Assembly: GCF_037975245.1 (NCBI RefSeq)
Contig: NC_092565.1
Coordinates: 22,585,499-22,649,498 of the forward strand
Length of the DNA stretch: 64,000 nucleotides
Reading direction: 5' to 3'
DNA from: Apostichopus japonicus
Lineage: Eukaryota; Echinodermata; Holothuroidea; Aspidochirotida; Stichopodidae
Under the pieces are notes generated by a model. That model made no database searches. It was not told where the DNA came from and was given only the letters and a program-made list of their open reading frames with translations. The position numbers and the translations under genes are program-made. Positions 1 through 10,309 of the stretch are shown one piece after another (position 1 is the first letter of the stretch; each line of letters begins with the position of its first letter).

Positions 1-2749
1 TATGCAGGAACCATAGTATCTTATATATACTGTAAGAGTAAGTCTAACTGCTTTTAAAACTGCTGCACAAAAGTTTGAACGCTAAGTTATTCCCTGCGTT
101 GTATAATTTAGTTATATAAAATGTACATTAGCTTCATCTCGACTAGTCACGTTTCCTTAAAAATTACTGAAACCAATTGATCACGTTTTGATATTTTATT
201 GGCAGACTCACTTTTCAGTAGAATGAAATGATTCAGTCATTTATCGTAATCATTTTTAAAGTACATTTTGTTGAAAAAAAAAAATCTCAGAGATTGAATC
301 GAATTTTAACTTCCTTGAGTAATTACTCTTAGAGTGTGATGAGTAATTTAAACAATGCACTCTTCACTTAATCGTACTCATATGTTACTATGGTATAATC
401 TCATTTTAATTTCAACATTGTGGCTAAGTACAGTATATATGCTTGTACTGTAGTATGATATGTACAGCAAGATATATGGAAGAATTATGTGTGCAGTTTA
501 ATTATATAGTCAATGTACAGGGCCTACTGTCTCTTTGATACATTAAATTGGAGCCATTACTTTCATCAATCAACAAGTTCCTCCTCTCCAGTAATAAAGA
601 GAAACTAATTATGCAGCATTTTAGGGTTTAATGTCGGTCGCTCATTTATTCTACAAAGTGAAGTTCATAAGCTATGGCAGTTCTCGGTAATGTAAGTTTT
701 ACTGCACAAGTAAATGCAGATATTATTGAAGTTTTTGTTGTAGAGTAAAATAAAATGAAGTGAAATGAAAACAAATGAATCAACAGTATTGCCCAAAAAC
801 ATTCATCTGGTTAAAGAGACAGAGTCTGGTCATTTTGCAATCGTCGAAGCAAACCATTTTGATTAATTGTGACATTTTTTAAAATATTTCCTTTAAATTG
901 CATACTGTAATTACTCCTTCAGCTTTAATATTGGTTTTGTTAAAGAAATATTTCTGAAAACTGAATCTTGAGCCAATTTATGCAACAACAAAAAAGGAAA
1001 AACAATTACTTCAGAGATACTGTATAATAGTACACAATGTGTTTTCTTGCAGATTGTCTAAAATTTTGTCAGAAGTTTGTCAACCTTTGTAATCGTACAA
1101 GTGTGACTTTTTATAAAGCCTCTACTGTAATTATTATGTTCTACTGAGTAAGGCATCTTCCTTGTCTTCTGTTGCATGTTGACACTGTTTGTACAAACCC
1201 AATTATAGTGTCCAGAGCAAGAGAGAGACAGAGAGTGAGAGAGAGAGATGGGGAGGGAGAAAAGACAAACATTAGTACTACTGCTTTAAGCCTCTATTTT
1301 GTTTTCGTAAGTGCTGCTAGTCTCCCAACTACCCCCGCAAAAAAAATTAAAAGACTTTGACAACATGCAATTTACGTTATTCCCTGGTGAACTGCGAAAA
1401 CAGAAATAGAATCTACCGGACATGTGGGTACTGCATTGTAGAGGGGAAACAATGTTAACAGGGACACGACATTTACTGTAGTTTGAAATAATTTGTAAAG
1501 TTATATCACAGATAATTTTCATTTGGTAGAATATTGCTAAATATATAGGTATGTACAGTGCTATATAGGTAAAGGGCTGGGTGAATTCCATAGAAAATGT
1601 TACAATGTTTCATATAGTTTGTGATATTGTTGGGTGTTCTGTATGTATTGTTCACAATAATAAATTGGGAAAACAAAAGAGGAGGAATAGGACAGGGCGG
1701 GGGTGAGGCGGCGAGGGGGGCAGGGGGGGGGGGCAAGGATTTTCAGCTGCTAAGTAAAGAACACGCATCTTTCGGAATTTCTGTACTTTTCTGCAGGAAT
1801 GTTCTGATATTTAACTTCATCCCAGACTTTCATGAATGTTATATATTCTATACACAATTAAATATCCTGGCAGTGGTTTGAGGATAGCAATGAAATGTTT
1901 TAAATTCAAGCCTACATGATCATCATGATTATTATTATTAGTATTGGACCATATACAAACCTTGAAACAAACATGTCTTTGGACCGTTTACAGTATAAGA
2001 TACAACTGTACTACAGTAGCGAGACTTTCTGTGTTGATTGAGGATGCTGAAACTGTCAGAGGATGGAACTGTGAAAATGAATCCGGTATCGTTAGTAATG
2101 TATGATACAGTAATGTATGATACACTGTATACAGTGTGACAGGATGATAAATAGCACTGGCAAAATCAGTCAGGCTATAAATTAAAATGTACTCCATAAG
2201 ACAGAAACTGACTACAGTTCATTGGCATAATTTAGCATGTGGGTACTTAAAACTTGTACTGGTAAATCAGCCATAAACTATGATTCGTGCCGAGCCAATG
2301 TTCAGATGTTGAGACCAATCTTGTAAAGGTGGCGCTATCAATATCTTACTCTACATACATACAGTATATGAACAGTGTATGGGAATGCCAGCAATGATAA
2401 TGTTTGGAGAGAGTTTGTCTGTGATGTCCTAAAGTGATATTCATTGTAATAACTACTGTATGCTTCCCCACGTGGTTAGCTGTTGAATGTATTTCTTAAA
2501 GGTTTCAACTAATTAACATCTTTTGTTTGAGCATCATCCTACAGTGTTGTACAGTAGTACTGTACATTATGCTTGCGCGAGTATTCTTGGTACATGTACA
2601 GAGAGACAAAAGGCTGACTAACGATGATGATGTTCCAAAAGATATTTACATGGTACTGTACGTATTGTAAACTTGATATTTTTTATTGTGTACATGGCAC
2701 ACAACAGTTTAAACAACACATGTACAGTACCTAATACTGTACATCGGCT
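1..2749. other. non-coding DNA, probably RAB28 intron
   Basis: No exon or RNA gene was found in this AT-rich stretch. It contains a short GA-rich run near 1220-1260, a G-rich run near 1697-1732, and many copies of short words such as TACTGTA and TACAGTA. It lies upstream of the RAB28 exons, so it is most simply read as an intron of that gene or its 5' flank. Confidence 0.5.
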
Positions 2750-3090
2750 CAGGGACCTCAAGAGCTAGGAGGGACCTCAAGGGCCAGGTAGTTCCTGTCT
2801 TAATGGGCCACGTGGTACCTCATGGGCCAGGTGGTACCTCGTGGGCCAGGTAGTACCTCATGGGCCAGGTGGTACCTCAATGGCCAGGTGGGACCTCAAG
2901 GGCCAGGTGGGGCCTCATGGGCCAGGTGAGACCTCATGGGCCAGGTGGTAACTCATGGTCAAGGTGGGACCTCAAAGGCCAGGTGGGACATCAGGGGCCA
3001 GGTGGGACCTCAGGGGCCAGGTGGGACATCAAGAGCCAGGTAGTACCTCATGGTCAAAGTGGGACCTCAAAGGCCAGGTGGGACCACAGG
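2750..3090. repeat. 18-bp minisatellite (about 19 units)
   Basis: Degenerate head-to-tail units of 18 bp with the core GGGCCAGGTGGGACCTCA run from about 2750 to 3090. Because 18 is a multiple of three, two overlapping frames stay open and read as glycine/proline-rich, collagen-looking peptides. These are products of the repeat and not genes. The DNA from 3091 to 3549 holds nothing recognisable. Confidence 0.85.
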
Positions 3091-3549
3091 GAAACGTGTC
3101 ACCAGCCCCAACTTCTTGCAGCCCTCATACTACTTCAAGAATTTTACAGAAAATTCCTTGTCCCATATATTTTCACAGGTTCCATTTGTTGACCTTTGGC
3201 TTTGCTCTGTAGTCCCTTGACACTTACCCCACCCCCTCTCCCCTTCTTCTCAGGACTGTACATAATCCACATATTACAATACTTTAATATGGGCATATCA
3301 TACCTGTATATCATACATTTCAAAATCACTCTGGTGACTTATTGCTATATTTTGCAATTTAAGTAGTACAGAACATGCAGTACATGCATTATATGTAAAT
3401 AGTAAACACTTTATCATAGTTCTCTACTTTTACTCTTGTGCAGTAAATTAGTATAAAGCCCTGTAGCTGTAATACTATAAGCCCATCATGCATGCAACGA
3501 TAATGGAGGAAACTAAATTAAGTACTGTAGAAGAAATTTGCAAACCTTG

Positions 3550-3937
3550 GGTGCTTTCACACTAGATCCAGATCAGATCTCTACGTCAGGATCTGAAACA
3601 CTCCCGTATCAACAGTGACAAGAGATATCCAGTGACCTCATTACGTCACATGTATTCTCACATGAAATTCCAGTCCTGTATCATGCATGTGCTAATTCTT
3701 AAGTAGATTGAGTGCTTGTGGGCCATACATAGCGTAGTATTGTCACCCTAAGGCTATGCAACCATGACAACGAAAGTTTTGGAGTATACGTACTACGCGA
3801 TCCACAGCTGCACATGACACATTTGTGACATTTCCAATCGGATGTTTTTACCAACATCCGGTGAATAGCGGGGGAGGATCAGAGTACAACTCTTCGGATC
3901 AATGCATAAGTTTACCCCATGGAGAGATGATCCTTTG
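3550..3937. mobile_element. left part of a TIR element split by the DIRS insertion
   Basis: The sequence starting GGTGCTTTCACACTA at 3550 is matched in inverted orientation by the sequence ending at 10522 (reverse complement GGTGTTTTTACACTA). About 27-28 of the first 32 positions agree, including the shared GATCAGATC. The two halves abut the two ends of the DIRS element exactly, so a non-autonomous element of roughly 430 bp was present first and DIRS inserted near its right end. No clear target-site duplication could be read outside the inverted repeats, so its superfamily is undetermined. Confidence 0.65.
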
Positions 3938-4089
3938 ATATTTACTTCGCTCCTCGCTTACCTGTCTCCTCACAACCTTAGCACCTCATTCTACCGTGCC
4001 TATAAAGTCCTGGTAAATAAATAACACTGTGCGCCCTCTATGACCGGACCCCCCTTCCGGTCCCTCCTCCTTTTTCATTCTACCATTCC
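3938..4089 (+). repeat. DIRS left inverted terminal repeat
   Basis: It begins ATATTTAC at 3938 and matches the reverse complement of the right terminal repeat almost perfectly from CTTACCTGTCTCC through about 4076, more weakly to 4089. The first 20 or so bases differ from the right copy, as usual in DIRS elements, whose two ends are not identical. Confidence 0.9.
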
Positions 4090-4672
4090 AAGTGCCTACA
4101 CGCATATTTTTCTTGTGGATAGTTTCCTTGGAAAATTGTCTTGGTTTTCTTCGACGATCGCCGGAAGTTTTTTAGCTTCGGATCTTTAGAAGTTTGACAG
4201 TCCTTTCCTGACCGATAAGTATCCTTTTTATCAAAAAGGGAGGGTTTTGGGGACTGTTTTCGTAGTGCGTTTCCTCCTCGGGTTGGTTTGCGGCGGGGTT
4301 AGCAGTTCCGCGAAACTGCCTAGGTTCCCGCCCTATTCCTCCCCACGCTATAGCGTGTTGTTGTTTTTGTGTTTTCTTAGCTTGTTTACTAGCTTTCTTC
4401 CCCCCAATTAGTTTCTCTCGTCCCCCTTTTGGGGATTCATATTGCTCACATATATTCACTCTTTTTCGTATGTATTTCTCGCTCTCTCATTTTTGTTTCA
4501 GCTTGCATTTTCATGTTAGGCCACCCCGTAGCGTTACCTTGTTTACCGTTGCTAGGTTACGCTACGCTCCACCTAAGCCTAATTCCCTCCCTAGTTCTCC
4601 CCTCTTACGTTAAGCTTCTATTGTTGTTCATTTATCACTAAGAAGTAATCTTCCTTAATCCGGTTATTCAGC

Positions 4673-6793
4673 ATGTCACGCAATCCATTGAAGTGCATCA
4701 ACTGCTCTATGTTTCGCCCAGGCAGAGCCTGGGACGAACACGACCTTTGTCCAAAATGCAGATCCTGCACTCGACGAGACCCCTGCCTGGTGTGTATTAA
4801 GTTTACACCAGCTCAGTGGCAGGACATCGACCTGTGGCTTGAGGGCTTACGTAGCAAGCTCCAGGGAAGGCTGGACTCGATCCCGAGCGCAATCGGGGCG
4901 CCGGAGGCTCCAGGAATAACGGGAGATAGAGAGGAGGAGGGAGTAGTAGAGAGAGAGGTGGAGGAGAGTGGCCAGGAGAGGGCCGAAGGAGAGAAAGAGG
5001 TAGAGAGAGAGGAAAGAGAAAGAGAAAGAATTCCCCTAACGGCCCCGGCTACGTCCGGATCAGTTACGGCCAGAGGGAAGGGCAGGAGCAAAGGCAAGGC
5101 TCCTGCCAGGAAAAGACCTCCAAAGCAGAGGCACAGCTCGGCCGGGCTGGAGACTCCGTCTCAGTCCGGGCCGCAGCTAAACAGACCCACAGAGCGCGGC
5201 CCCTCGGCCGTGGGAGGCTCGGGTCCTAAAGAGAGAGCAACCGAGGGGACGCGGAGACGGAGCCGGCCCCGTTCCAGGGAGCCGGACAGGGAGCCGGAGA
5301 GGCGGGTTCCGACGGAGATCCCGGCCCGAGAAAGTAGGGAGAGAGAGTCCTCCCGCCGACCCAGAAGGGAGAGATCGGGGTCGCATACAAGATCCCCAAG
5401 ACGTAGAGAGAGGAAGAGATACTCTCCAATCTCCGACGAGTCCTCGGACTCTTCCGACGATGGATACAGAAGATCCAAGAGGAGGCGCCGGTCCCCGAGA
5501 CGGCGTCAGGAAGAGGAACCAGCTTGGCTTTCCAAACTCACCGGCCTGCTACGGCCCCTGCTGGAGCAAAGGACGTCCACGGTAGCCGACGTGGCACCGG
5601 GCCCTACCAGCCCCGTATCGACCATGGCCCCGCAACCGGCCCCGGACCCGGACGCTCTGGATTGCAGAGCGTCGGTGAATCTTTCCGGCTTGGAGGACGA
5701 AGGGGAGCCCATAGATCCAGATCCTCTCGACTACGATCCTATGGAGGACAGCTTTGGTCACAATTACGAACCGGAGGAAGCACCCGTGACAGGAGGAGCC
5801 CTCCCACAGGAGCTAATAACACGGGCGGCAGACATATTCAGACGACACCTGGGGTTCGAGGAACCCGAGACGCAACCGCAGAAGGCGGGCCGGGTATCAA
5901 AATTGACGGCGACCGGCGAAGCGTCATATAAGCCCAAAACTACCATACCAGTAGACGCAACCTGTTATGACAGATTTGAGGCCATTGCCAACAAGACCAA
6001 GTGGACGGCCTTCCCGGCCAGGGCAGATAGAGCGGTCAGGGTACCTGACGAGGCATGGAAGGATCTATTCAGATGCCCAACCATTCCCCAGGAGGCCAAG
6101 GAGAGATTAAAAGCCGAACAAGGGGCCTCATCCACACACGTGTTCAAGACCCCGGACCAGAGGAAGCTAGAAGAGCTTTTGGTAGAGGTGGACATGGCAG
6201 CCCGTTCGGGCATGAAGTTCGCATCGGTACTAATGCTATCAGCCGAAGTCCTTATGCGACACCACCAACAGCTCCCTGAGGACAGCAGCCAAGTATCCAG
6301 GGACGAAGCGGGCCAGCTCCTCCTGCTGCTGGGCCCCCTCGTCAGACTCGCGTACGATCAATTTGCAAGGGTCGCTACCAGGTCCGTTAAGGCCCGTAGA
6401 CAAAACATCGTCTCCGCCATCCACTGGCCTTCGACGGAGGCGAAGGACAGAATGCTGGAACTACCAATCCTCGGGGAAGACCTTTTTGCGGGCTGCTTCC
6501 AAAAGAAACTCCAGGAAGAGGTAGCCCGAAGGGAGACTCTGGCCAAATCAGAATTCCGACCCCCACCTACCCAGAGAACCAGACCCTTCCGCCCGAGGGA
6601 GAGCAGAGCACCTAGGGGAACGAGAGCAGCACCCGCCAAATCTATGAGCAGAGGAGCTCTCAGAGGCCGAAGCCGGGGGGCAGCCTTCCGTCCAACCCGC
6701 CCCTGGGCCCCCAGAGGAGGCAGAGGCTCCACGTCGACCAGACGGGACAGTGACCGCTCCTCCAATCGACCAGCGTTCGCCGCCCAGCCCTAG
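4673..6793 (+). CDS. DIRS ORF1, Gag-like nucleic-acid-binding protein
   Basis: This is a 706-residue frame with no interruption. The N-terminus has clustered cysteines (C8, C11, H23, C26, C29, C32, C38, C41), as in a zinc-binding module seen at the start of DIRS Gag-like proteins. Residues about 85-290 are highly charged, with long Arg/Glu and Arg/Ser runs, and the C-terminal ~90 residues are Arg/Pro/Gly-rich; both regions suit RNA binding. By position and composition it is the presumed structural protein of the element. The start at 4673 is the first ATG after the leader and comes directly before the cysteine cluster. Its last 44 bases overlap the start of the RT frame, which lies in another register. 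Function is inferred from family position; no enzymatic motif is visible. Confidence 0.85.
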   Translation: MSRNPLKCINCSMFRPGRAWDEHDLCPKCRSCTRRDPCLVCIKFTPAQWQDIDLWLEGLRSKLQGRLDSIPSAIGAPEAPGITGDREEEGVVEREVEESGQERAEGEKEVEREERERERIPLTAPATSGSVTARGKGRSKGKAPARKRPPKQRHSSAGLETPSQSGPQLNRPTERGPSAVGGSGPKERATEGTRRRSRPRSREPDREPERRVPTEIPARESRERESSRRPRRERSGSHTRSPRRRERKRYSPISDESSDSSDDGYRRSKRRRRSPRRRQEEEPAWLSKLTGLLRPLLEQRTSTVADVAPGPTSPVSTMAPQPAPDPDALDCRASVNLSGLEDEGEPIDPDPLDYDPMEDSFGHNYEPEEAPVTGGALPQELITRAADIFRRHLGFEEPETQPQKAGRVSKLTATGEASYKPKTTIPVDATCYDRFEAIANKTKWTAFPARADRAVRVPDEAWKDLFRCPTIPQEAKERLKAEQGASSTHVFKTPDQRKLEELLVEVDMAARSGMKFASVLMLSAEVLMRHHQQLPEDSSQVSRDEAGQLLLLLGPLVRLAYDQFARVATRSVKARRQNIVSAIHWPSTEAKDRMLELPILGEDLFAGCFQKKLQEEVARRETLAKSEFRPPPTQRTRPFRPRESRAPRGTRAAPAKSMSRGALRGRSRGAAFRPTRPWAPRGGRGSTSTRRDSDRSSNRPAFAAQP

Positions 6794-8855
6794 GGGTGCC
6801 CACCTCACCGCGGCCATTCCGCCGGTGGGGGGGAGACTAACAAACTTCTCCCAGCAATGGGAATTTATTGGCGGGGACAAGTGGGTGTTGGACACAGTCA
6901 AACACGGGTACAAAATAGAATTCTCCTCCAGCCCACCTTTCGGGGGCGGAGGAAGGCAGACACTCACACCCACGGACCCCGTCAAACGCTTAGCCCTAGA
7001 AGGGGAAATTCTGGCCCTGCTGGCCAAGCAGGCAATTACAAGAGTTCCGGAAGAGACGGGACCACTCTTCCGGTCCTCCTTTTTTCTGACCAAAAAACGG
7101 GACGGCACCTGGCGTCCCATCCTAAACCTAAAACCCCTGAACACAAAACACATCAGACCAAAACACTTCCGTATGGAGACCTTAAACTTAATATTACCCC
7201 TACTCAGAAAGGGCATGTGGGCGGCGACCGTAGACTTACGGGACGCCTACCTGCACATCTTGATACACAAAGAACACCGACGATTCCTAGCGTTCCGGTA
7301 CGCAGAACAAGACTACCAGTTCCGGGCGCTCCCATTCGGCCTAGCCACGGCTCCCAGAACCTTCACGAGAGTCGCGGGAGCAGTAGTCGCCTACCTCAGA
7401 AAAAGAGGGGTCACCCTCTACGTATATCTAGACGACTGGTTGGTAGTAGGGAACAGTCTATCGGAAGCAACCAACAACGTCCACAAAACGCTCCAGACCC
7501 TTCAAGAACTGGGCTGGATCGTGAACCAGAAGAAATCACGGCTATCACCCTCCCAGACGATCCAGTTCCTCGGGGCCATACTGGACTTCACCACCGGGGT
7601 AGCCCGACCCTCAGAAGAAAGAGTCGCGGCAGTCAAGGCGACCACACAACAGATCTTGGCACACCGGGGGTCACCAACGGGGACATGGCTCCGGGCCCTG
7701 GGACTCATGGCCAGCCTCGTCGATATAGTGAGACTGTGCAGGCTACACATGCGACCTCTGCAACTGCACCTGCTGAGGTCCGCAGACCCTACAGACCCAG
7801 ACAAAACAACGCTCATCTACAGGTCAGAGGAGGTCACACAACACTTTCGATGGTGGCTCGACCCAAACAACTGGAGTTCAGGGGTACCCTTTGCGATACA
7901 GCTACCAATGACATCGATAACGACGGACGCGTCACTGTCCGGATGGGGAGCTCACTGGAGCAATCGCACAGCATGGGGGACGTGGTCCCAAACAGAAACA
8001 TCTCTCCACATCAACATCCTGGAGATGATGGCGGTCAAAAGAGCCCTGGAAGCTTTCAACGACCACGTACAGGGAACGATAACCACAATCTTCACCGACA
8101 ACACGACAGTGGTGGCCTACATCAATCGGCAGGGGGGCACCCGCTCAGAGAGACTGTGCCGACTCGCGTGGGAGGTGATAACAGCGGCCGAGGACTCCGG
8201 CACGATCCTAAGGGCTTCCCACATCGCAGGCAAGCTCAACGTGATGGCGGACGCCCTATCCAGGGGGCATATAGACCCCAACGAATGGTCTCTGGAACAG
8301 GAGACTTGCGACAGAATCTTTTCGATCTTCGGCAGGCCCACGATAGACCTGTTCGCAACACACAAGAACAACAAACTCCAGACCTTCTGTTCCAGACGAT
8401 TCCACCCCCTGGCCTACCACACGGACGCAATGTCCCTCTCCTGGGACCACATGGATGCGTACATCTTCCCGCCGCTATGTATGATCGGACAAGTCCTCAG
8501 GAAAATTCGGAACTCCAAGGGCAGGTTCACACTAATAGCCCCGTTCTGGCCTCGCAGACCCTGGTTCGCCGAGATCCCCCAACTCCTCATGGACGTCCCA
8601 GTGAGTCTACCGGACAAGCCCCACCTACTGTCCCAGAGACAGGGAACTCTCTCCCACCCAGACATCAAGGGGTTACAATTAGTTGCCTGGAGGCTGTCCG
8701 GTCTTCCCTACGACAGAGAGGCTTTTCAGAAGCAGCTGCCGCGATGGCAGCCGACGCTAGAAGGGGAACGACCGCAGCGACTTACGATTCCCGTCTGCGG
8801 AAGTTCGACCAATGGTGCCGACCGAGACAGATACTGCTGCCTGCTGCCTCTGTGA
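6750..8855 (+). CDS. DIRS ORF: reverse transcriptase, RNase H and Dam-methylase-like domain
   Basis: This is a 701-residue polyprotein that copies element RNA into DNA. RT motifs are clear: VDLRDAY from about residue 161, PFGLATAP near 193, and the catalytic YLDD at 226-229. RNase H follows, with the first acidic residue in TTDAS (D393), then ILEMMA, FTDNTT and the terminal ADALSR. Residues about 531-625 (starting IDLFATH, with FPP at 573-575) match the conserved C-terminal block of DIRS polyproteins, described in the family as related to N6-adenine (Dam-type) methylases. The expected NPPY-like motif is degenerate here, so activity is doubtful. The ATG at 6750 lies inside the end of ORF1, and the last ~170 bases overlap the recombinase homology. 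Codons look intact throughout. Confidence 0.95.
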   Translation: MTAPPIDQRSPPSPRGAHLTAAIPPVGGRLTNFSQQWEFIGGDKWVLDTVKHGYKIEFSSSPPFGGGGRQTLTPTDPVKRLALEGEILALLAKQAITRVPEETGPLFRSSFFLTKKRDGTWRPILNLKPLNTKHIRPKHFRMETLNLILPLLRKGMWAATVDLRDAYLHILIHKEHRRFLAFRYAEQDYQFRALPFGLATAPRTFTRVAGAVVAYLRKRGVTLYVYLDDWLVVGNSLSEATNNVHKTLQTLQELGWIVNQKKSRLSPSQTIQFLGAILDFTTGVARPSEERVAAVKATTQQILAHRGSPTGTWLRALGLMASLVDIVRLCRLHMRPLQLHLLRSADPTDPDKTTLIYRSEEVTQHFRWWLDPNNWSSGVPFAIQLPMTSITTDASLSGWGAHWSNRTAWGTWSQTETSLHINILEMMAVKRALEAFNDHVQGTITTIFTDNTTVVAYINRQGGTRSERLCRLAWEVITAAEDSGTILRASHIAGKLNVMADALSRGHIDPNEWSLEQETCDRIFSIFGRPTIDLFATHKNNKLQTFCSRRFHPLAYHTDAMSLSWDHMDAYIFPPLCMIGQVLRKIRNSKGRFTLIAPFWPRRPWFAEIPQLLMDVPVSLPDKPHLLSQRQGTLSHPDIKGLQLVAWRLSGLPYDREAFQKQLPRWQPTLEGERPQRLTIPVCGSSTNGADRDRYCCLLPL

Positions 8856-9757
8856 CACAGATAGCCGAGTTCCTCCTCTCACTCTTCGGAGAATGGAAAC
8901 AAGTCTCCACTATCAGGAATTACAGGTCGGCCATCGCTGCCATCCACCAGGGCTTCCCAGATGGCTCCACACTGAGCAATAACCCGTACATTGCACAACT
9001 CATCAAAGGCATGGCGAATCGTCGCCCACAGATCAGACGGCTGGCCCCCTCCTGGGGACTCTCAGCAGTGTTACATGCCCTGGCAGGACCACCATACGAA
9101 CCAATGGCTAACGCCTCCCTGGCTGCCCTCACAAAAAAGACACTCTTCCTCGTCGCAGTTGCGTCAGCAAGAAGGAGGAGTTGCCTCCACGCCCTATCCA
9201 CCAAGCAGAATCACATCAGATTTGAGGGCCACGGGGTGAGGATGGTTCCAGACCCGTCATTTATTGCAAAGAACCAGACCTTGACCTTCTTGCCAGGAGA
9301 CATTTTCATCCCGGAAATTAAGACCATGTCATCAGTAGCCGAGGACAAACGATGGTGTCCAGTCAGGGCACTGAAATGGTACCTGAACAAGACAGAGAAG
9401 TTAAGACAATCAACTTCTCTCTTCATCATACCACGACCACCCTACGCAGCGGCCTCCAAAGACACTCTATCCAGGTGGCTAGTAGAGATCATACGCCCGT
9501 TCACATCGGGGACCTCCCGACCAAGGGCTCACGACGTCAGAGGGGTCGCGGCCTCTACAGCCCTATTCGCCGGCATCCCGGTAGAGGACATACTCAAAGC
9601 AGCAGCGTGGAAAACTCCAACTACGTTCGTCGCCTGCTACTTGACCGACACTTTACACGCCGAAGCGGCATTTGGTAGCGCGGTGATGCGAGGTCCGGTG
9701 GGTAACAGGTCCCACCCCTCGGGCCTCCCACCATCGGGCAGTGCCACTCGGTGCTAA
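8744..9757 (+). CDS. DIRS tyrosine recombinase
   Basis: This enzyme would insert the circular DNA intermediate. The open frame actually runs from 6794 to 9757. Recombinase homology starts at about 8687 (LEAVRSSLRQRGFSE), so the ATG at 8744 used here as the start is only the nearest methionine. Counting from the first ATG of the open frame (6857), catalytic residues are the arginine cluster R772-774 (9170-9178), H892 and R895 in HDVR (9530-9541), a conserved W in AAAWKT, and the nucleophile Y928 (9638-9640). The N-terminal SAM-like region includes TIRNYRSAIAAIH. The stop codon falls inside the internal complementary region. The part of this frame overlying the RT (6857-8680) has no recognisable domain. 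Confidence 0.9.
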   Translation: MAADARRGTTAATYDSRLRKFDQWCRPRQILLPAASVTQIAEFLLSLFGEWKQVSTIRNYRSAIAAIHQGFPDGSTLSNNPYIAQLIKGMANRRPQIRRLAPSWGLSAVLHALAGPPYEPMANASLAALTKKTLFLVAVASARRRSCLHALSTKQNHIRFEGHGVRMVPDPSFIAKNQTLTFLPGDIFIPEIKTMSSVAEDKRWCPVRALKWYLNKTEKLRQSTSLFIIPRPPYAAASKDTLSRWLVEIIRPFTSGTSRPRAHDVRGVAASTALFAGIPVEDILKAAAWKTPTTFVACYLTDTLHAEAAFGSAVMRGPVGNRSHPSGLPPSGSATRC

Positions 9758-9848
9758 GGTTGTGAGGAGACAGGTAAGCGAGGAGCGAAGTAAATATTCC
9801 AAAACTTACTGGTTTGGATATTTACGAGTGACGAGCTTACCTGTCTCC
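9750..9848 (+). repeat. DIRS internal complementary region
   Basis: The first half (9750-9797) is the reverse complement of the left end of the element, and the second half (9795-9848) is the reverse complement of the right end. The two meet at a shared TAT (9795-9797). The reverse strand therefore reads right end, ATA, left end, which is the junction expected in a circular DIRS intermediate. The block can also fold on itself, since AGGTAAGC and GCTTACCT lie at its two sides. Confidence 0.92.
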
Positions 9849-10309
9849 ATTCCCGCCTCCCTCCCCCGAGAGGGTGGTGGGACACAGCCGGACGGAGGAG
9901 CGGTCGCTCGACTTGACTCATGACTCCGAGCTTCACACCAGATAGACAGAACCACCATCCACCAGAGAGCCATCGACTATGTCTATCGGTGAGTGTACCT
10001 ATGTGTTTCCGTATGCGTTTGCGTACATAGTCTTTCACTTACGTTCTCACCTAAGTTGATCTAAGGGTAACAAGTGGCGGACCGTAAATCTTTAGGCTCC
10101 TTGTTAGTGTAAGGGGTAGTTCCGCCTGCAGGGTTCAGGAGAGTGTCCCCCCTTCCCGCTGCGCCGGGGAGGGTTACACTCCCCCCTGCTAAGAAGGCGT
10201 CAGTGAATTTTTTGTTAGGGGTTCACTTTGGGAAGTTAACTCGACGGGGGTCGTTGGGGGTGGCCAGACCTTGCCACCCCCACTCCCGTGTCCGTGAGGC
10301 CACTCTTTA

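Noticed and set aside
2860-3212. Collagen-like protein frames
   Set aside because: Produced by the 18-bp minisatellite; no start context, splice pattern or domain.
6548-7216. 222-codon - strand frame in the DIRS element
   Set aside because: Shadow of the GC-rich ORF1/RT coding region; no domain.
6857-8680. Independent protein in the upstream part of the recombinase frame
   Set aside because: No recognisable domain; it overlies the true RT/RNase H frame. Kept only as a finding on expression.
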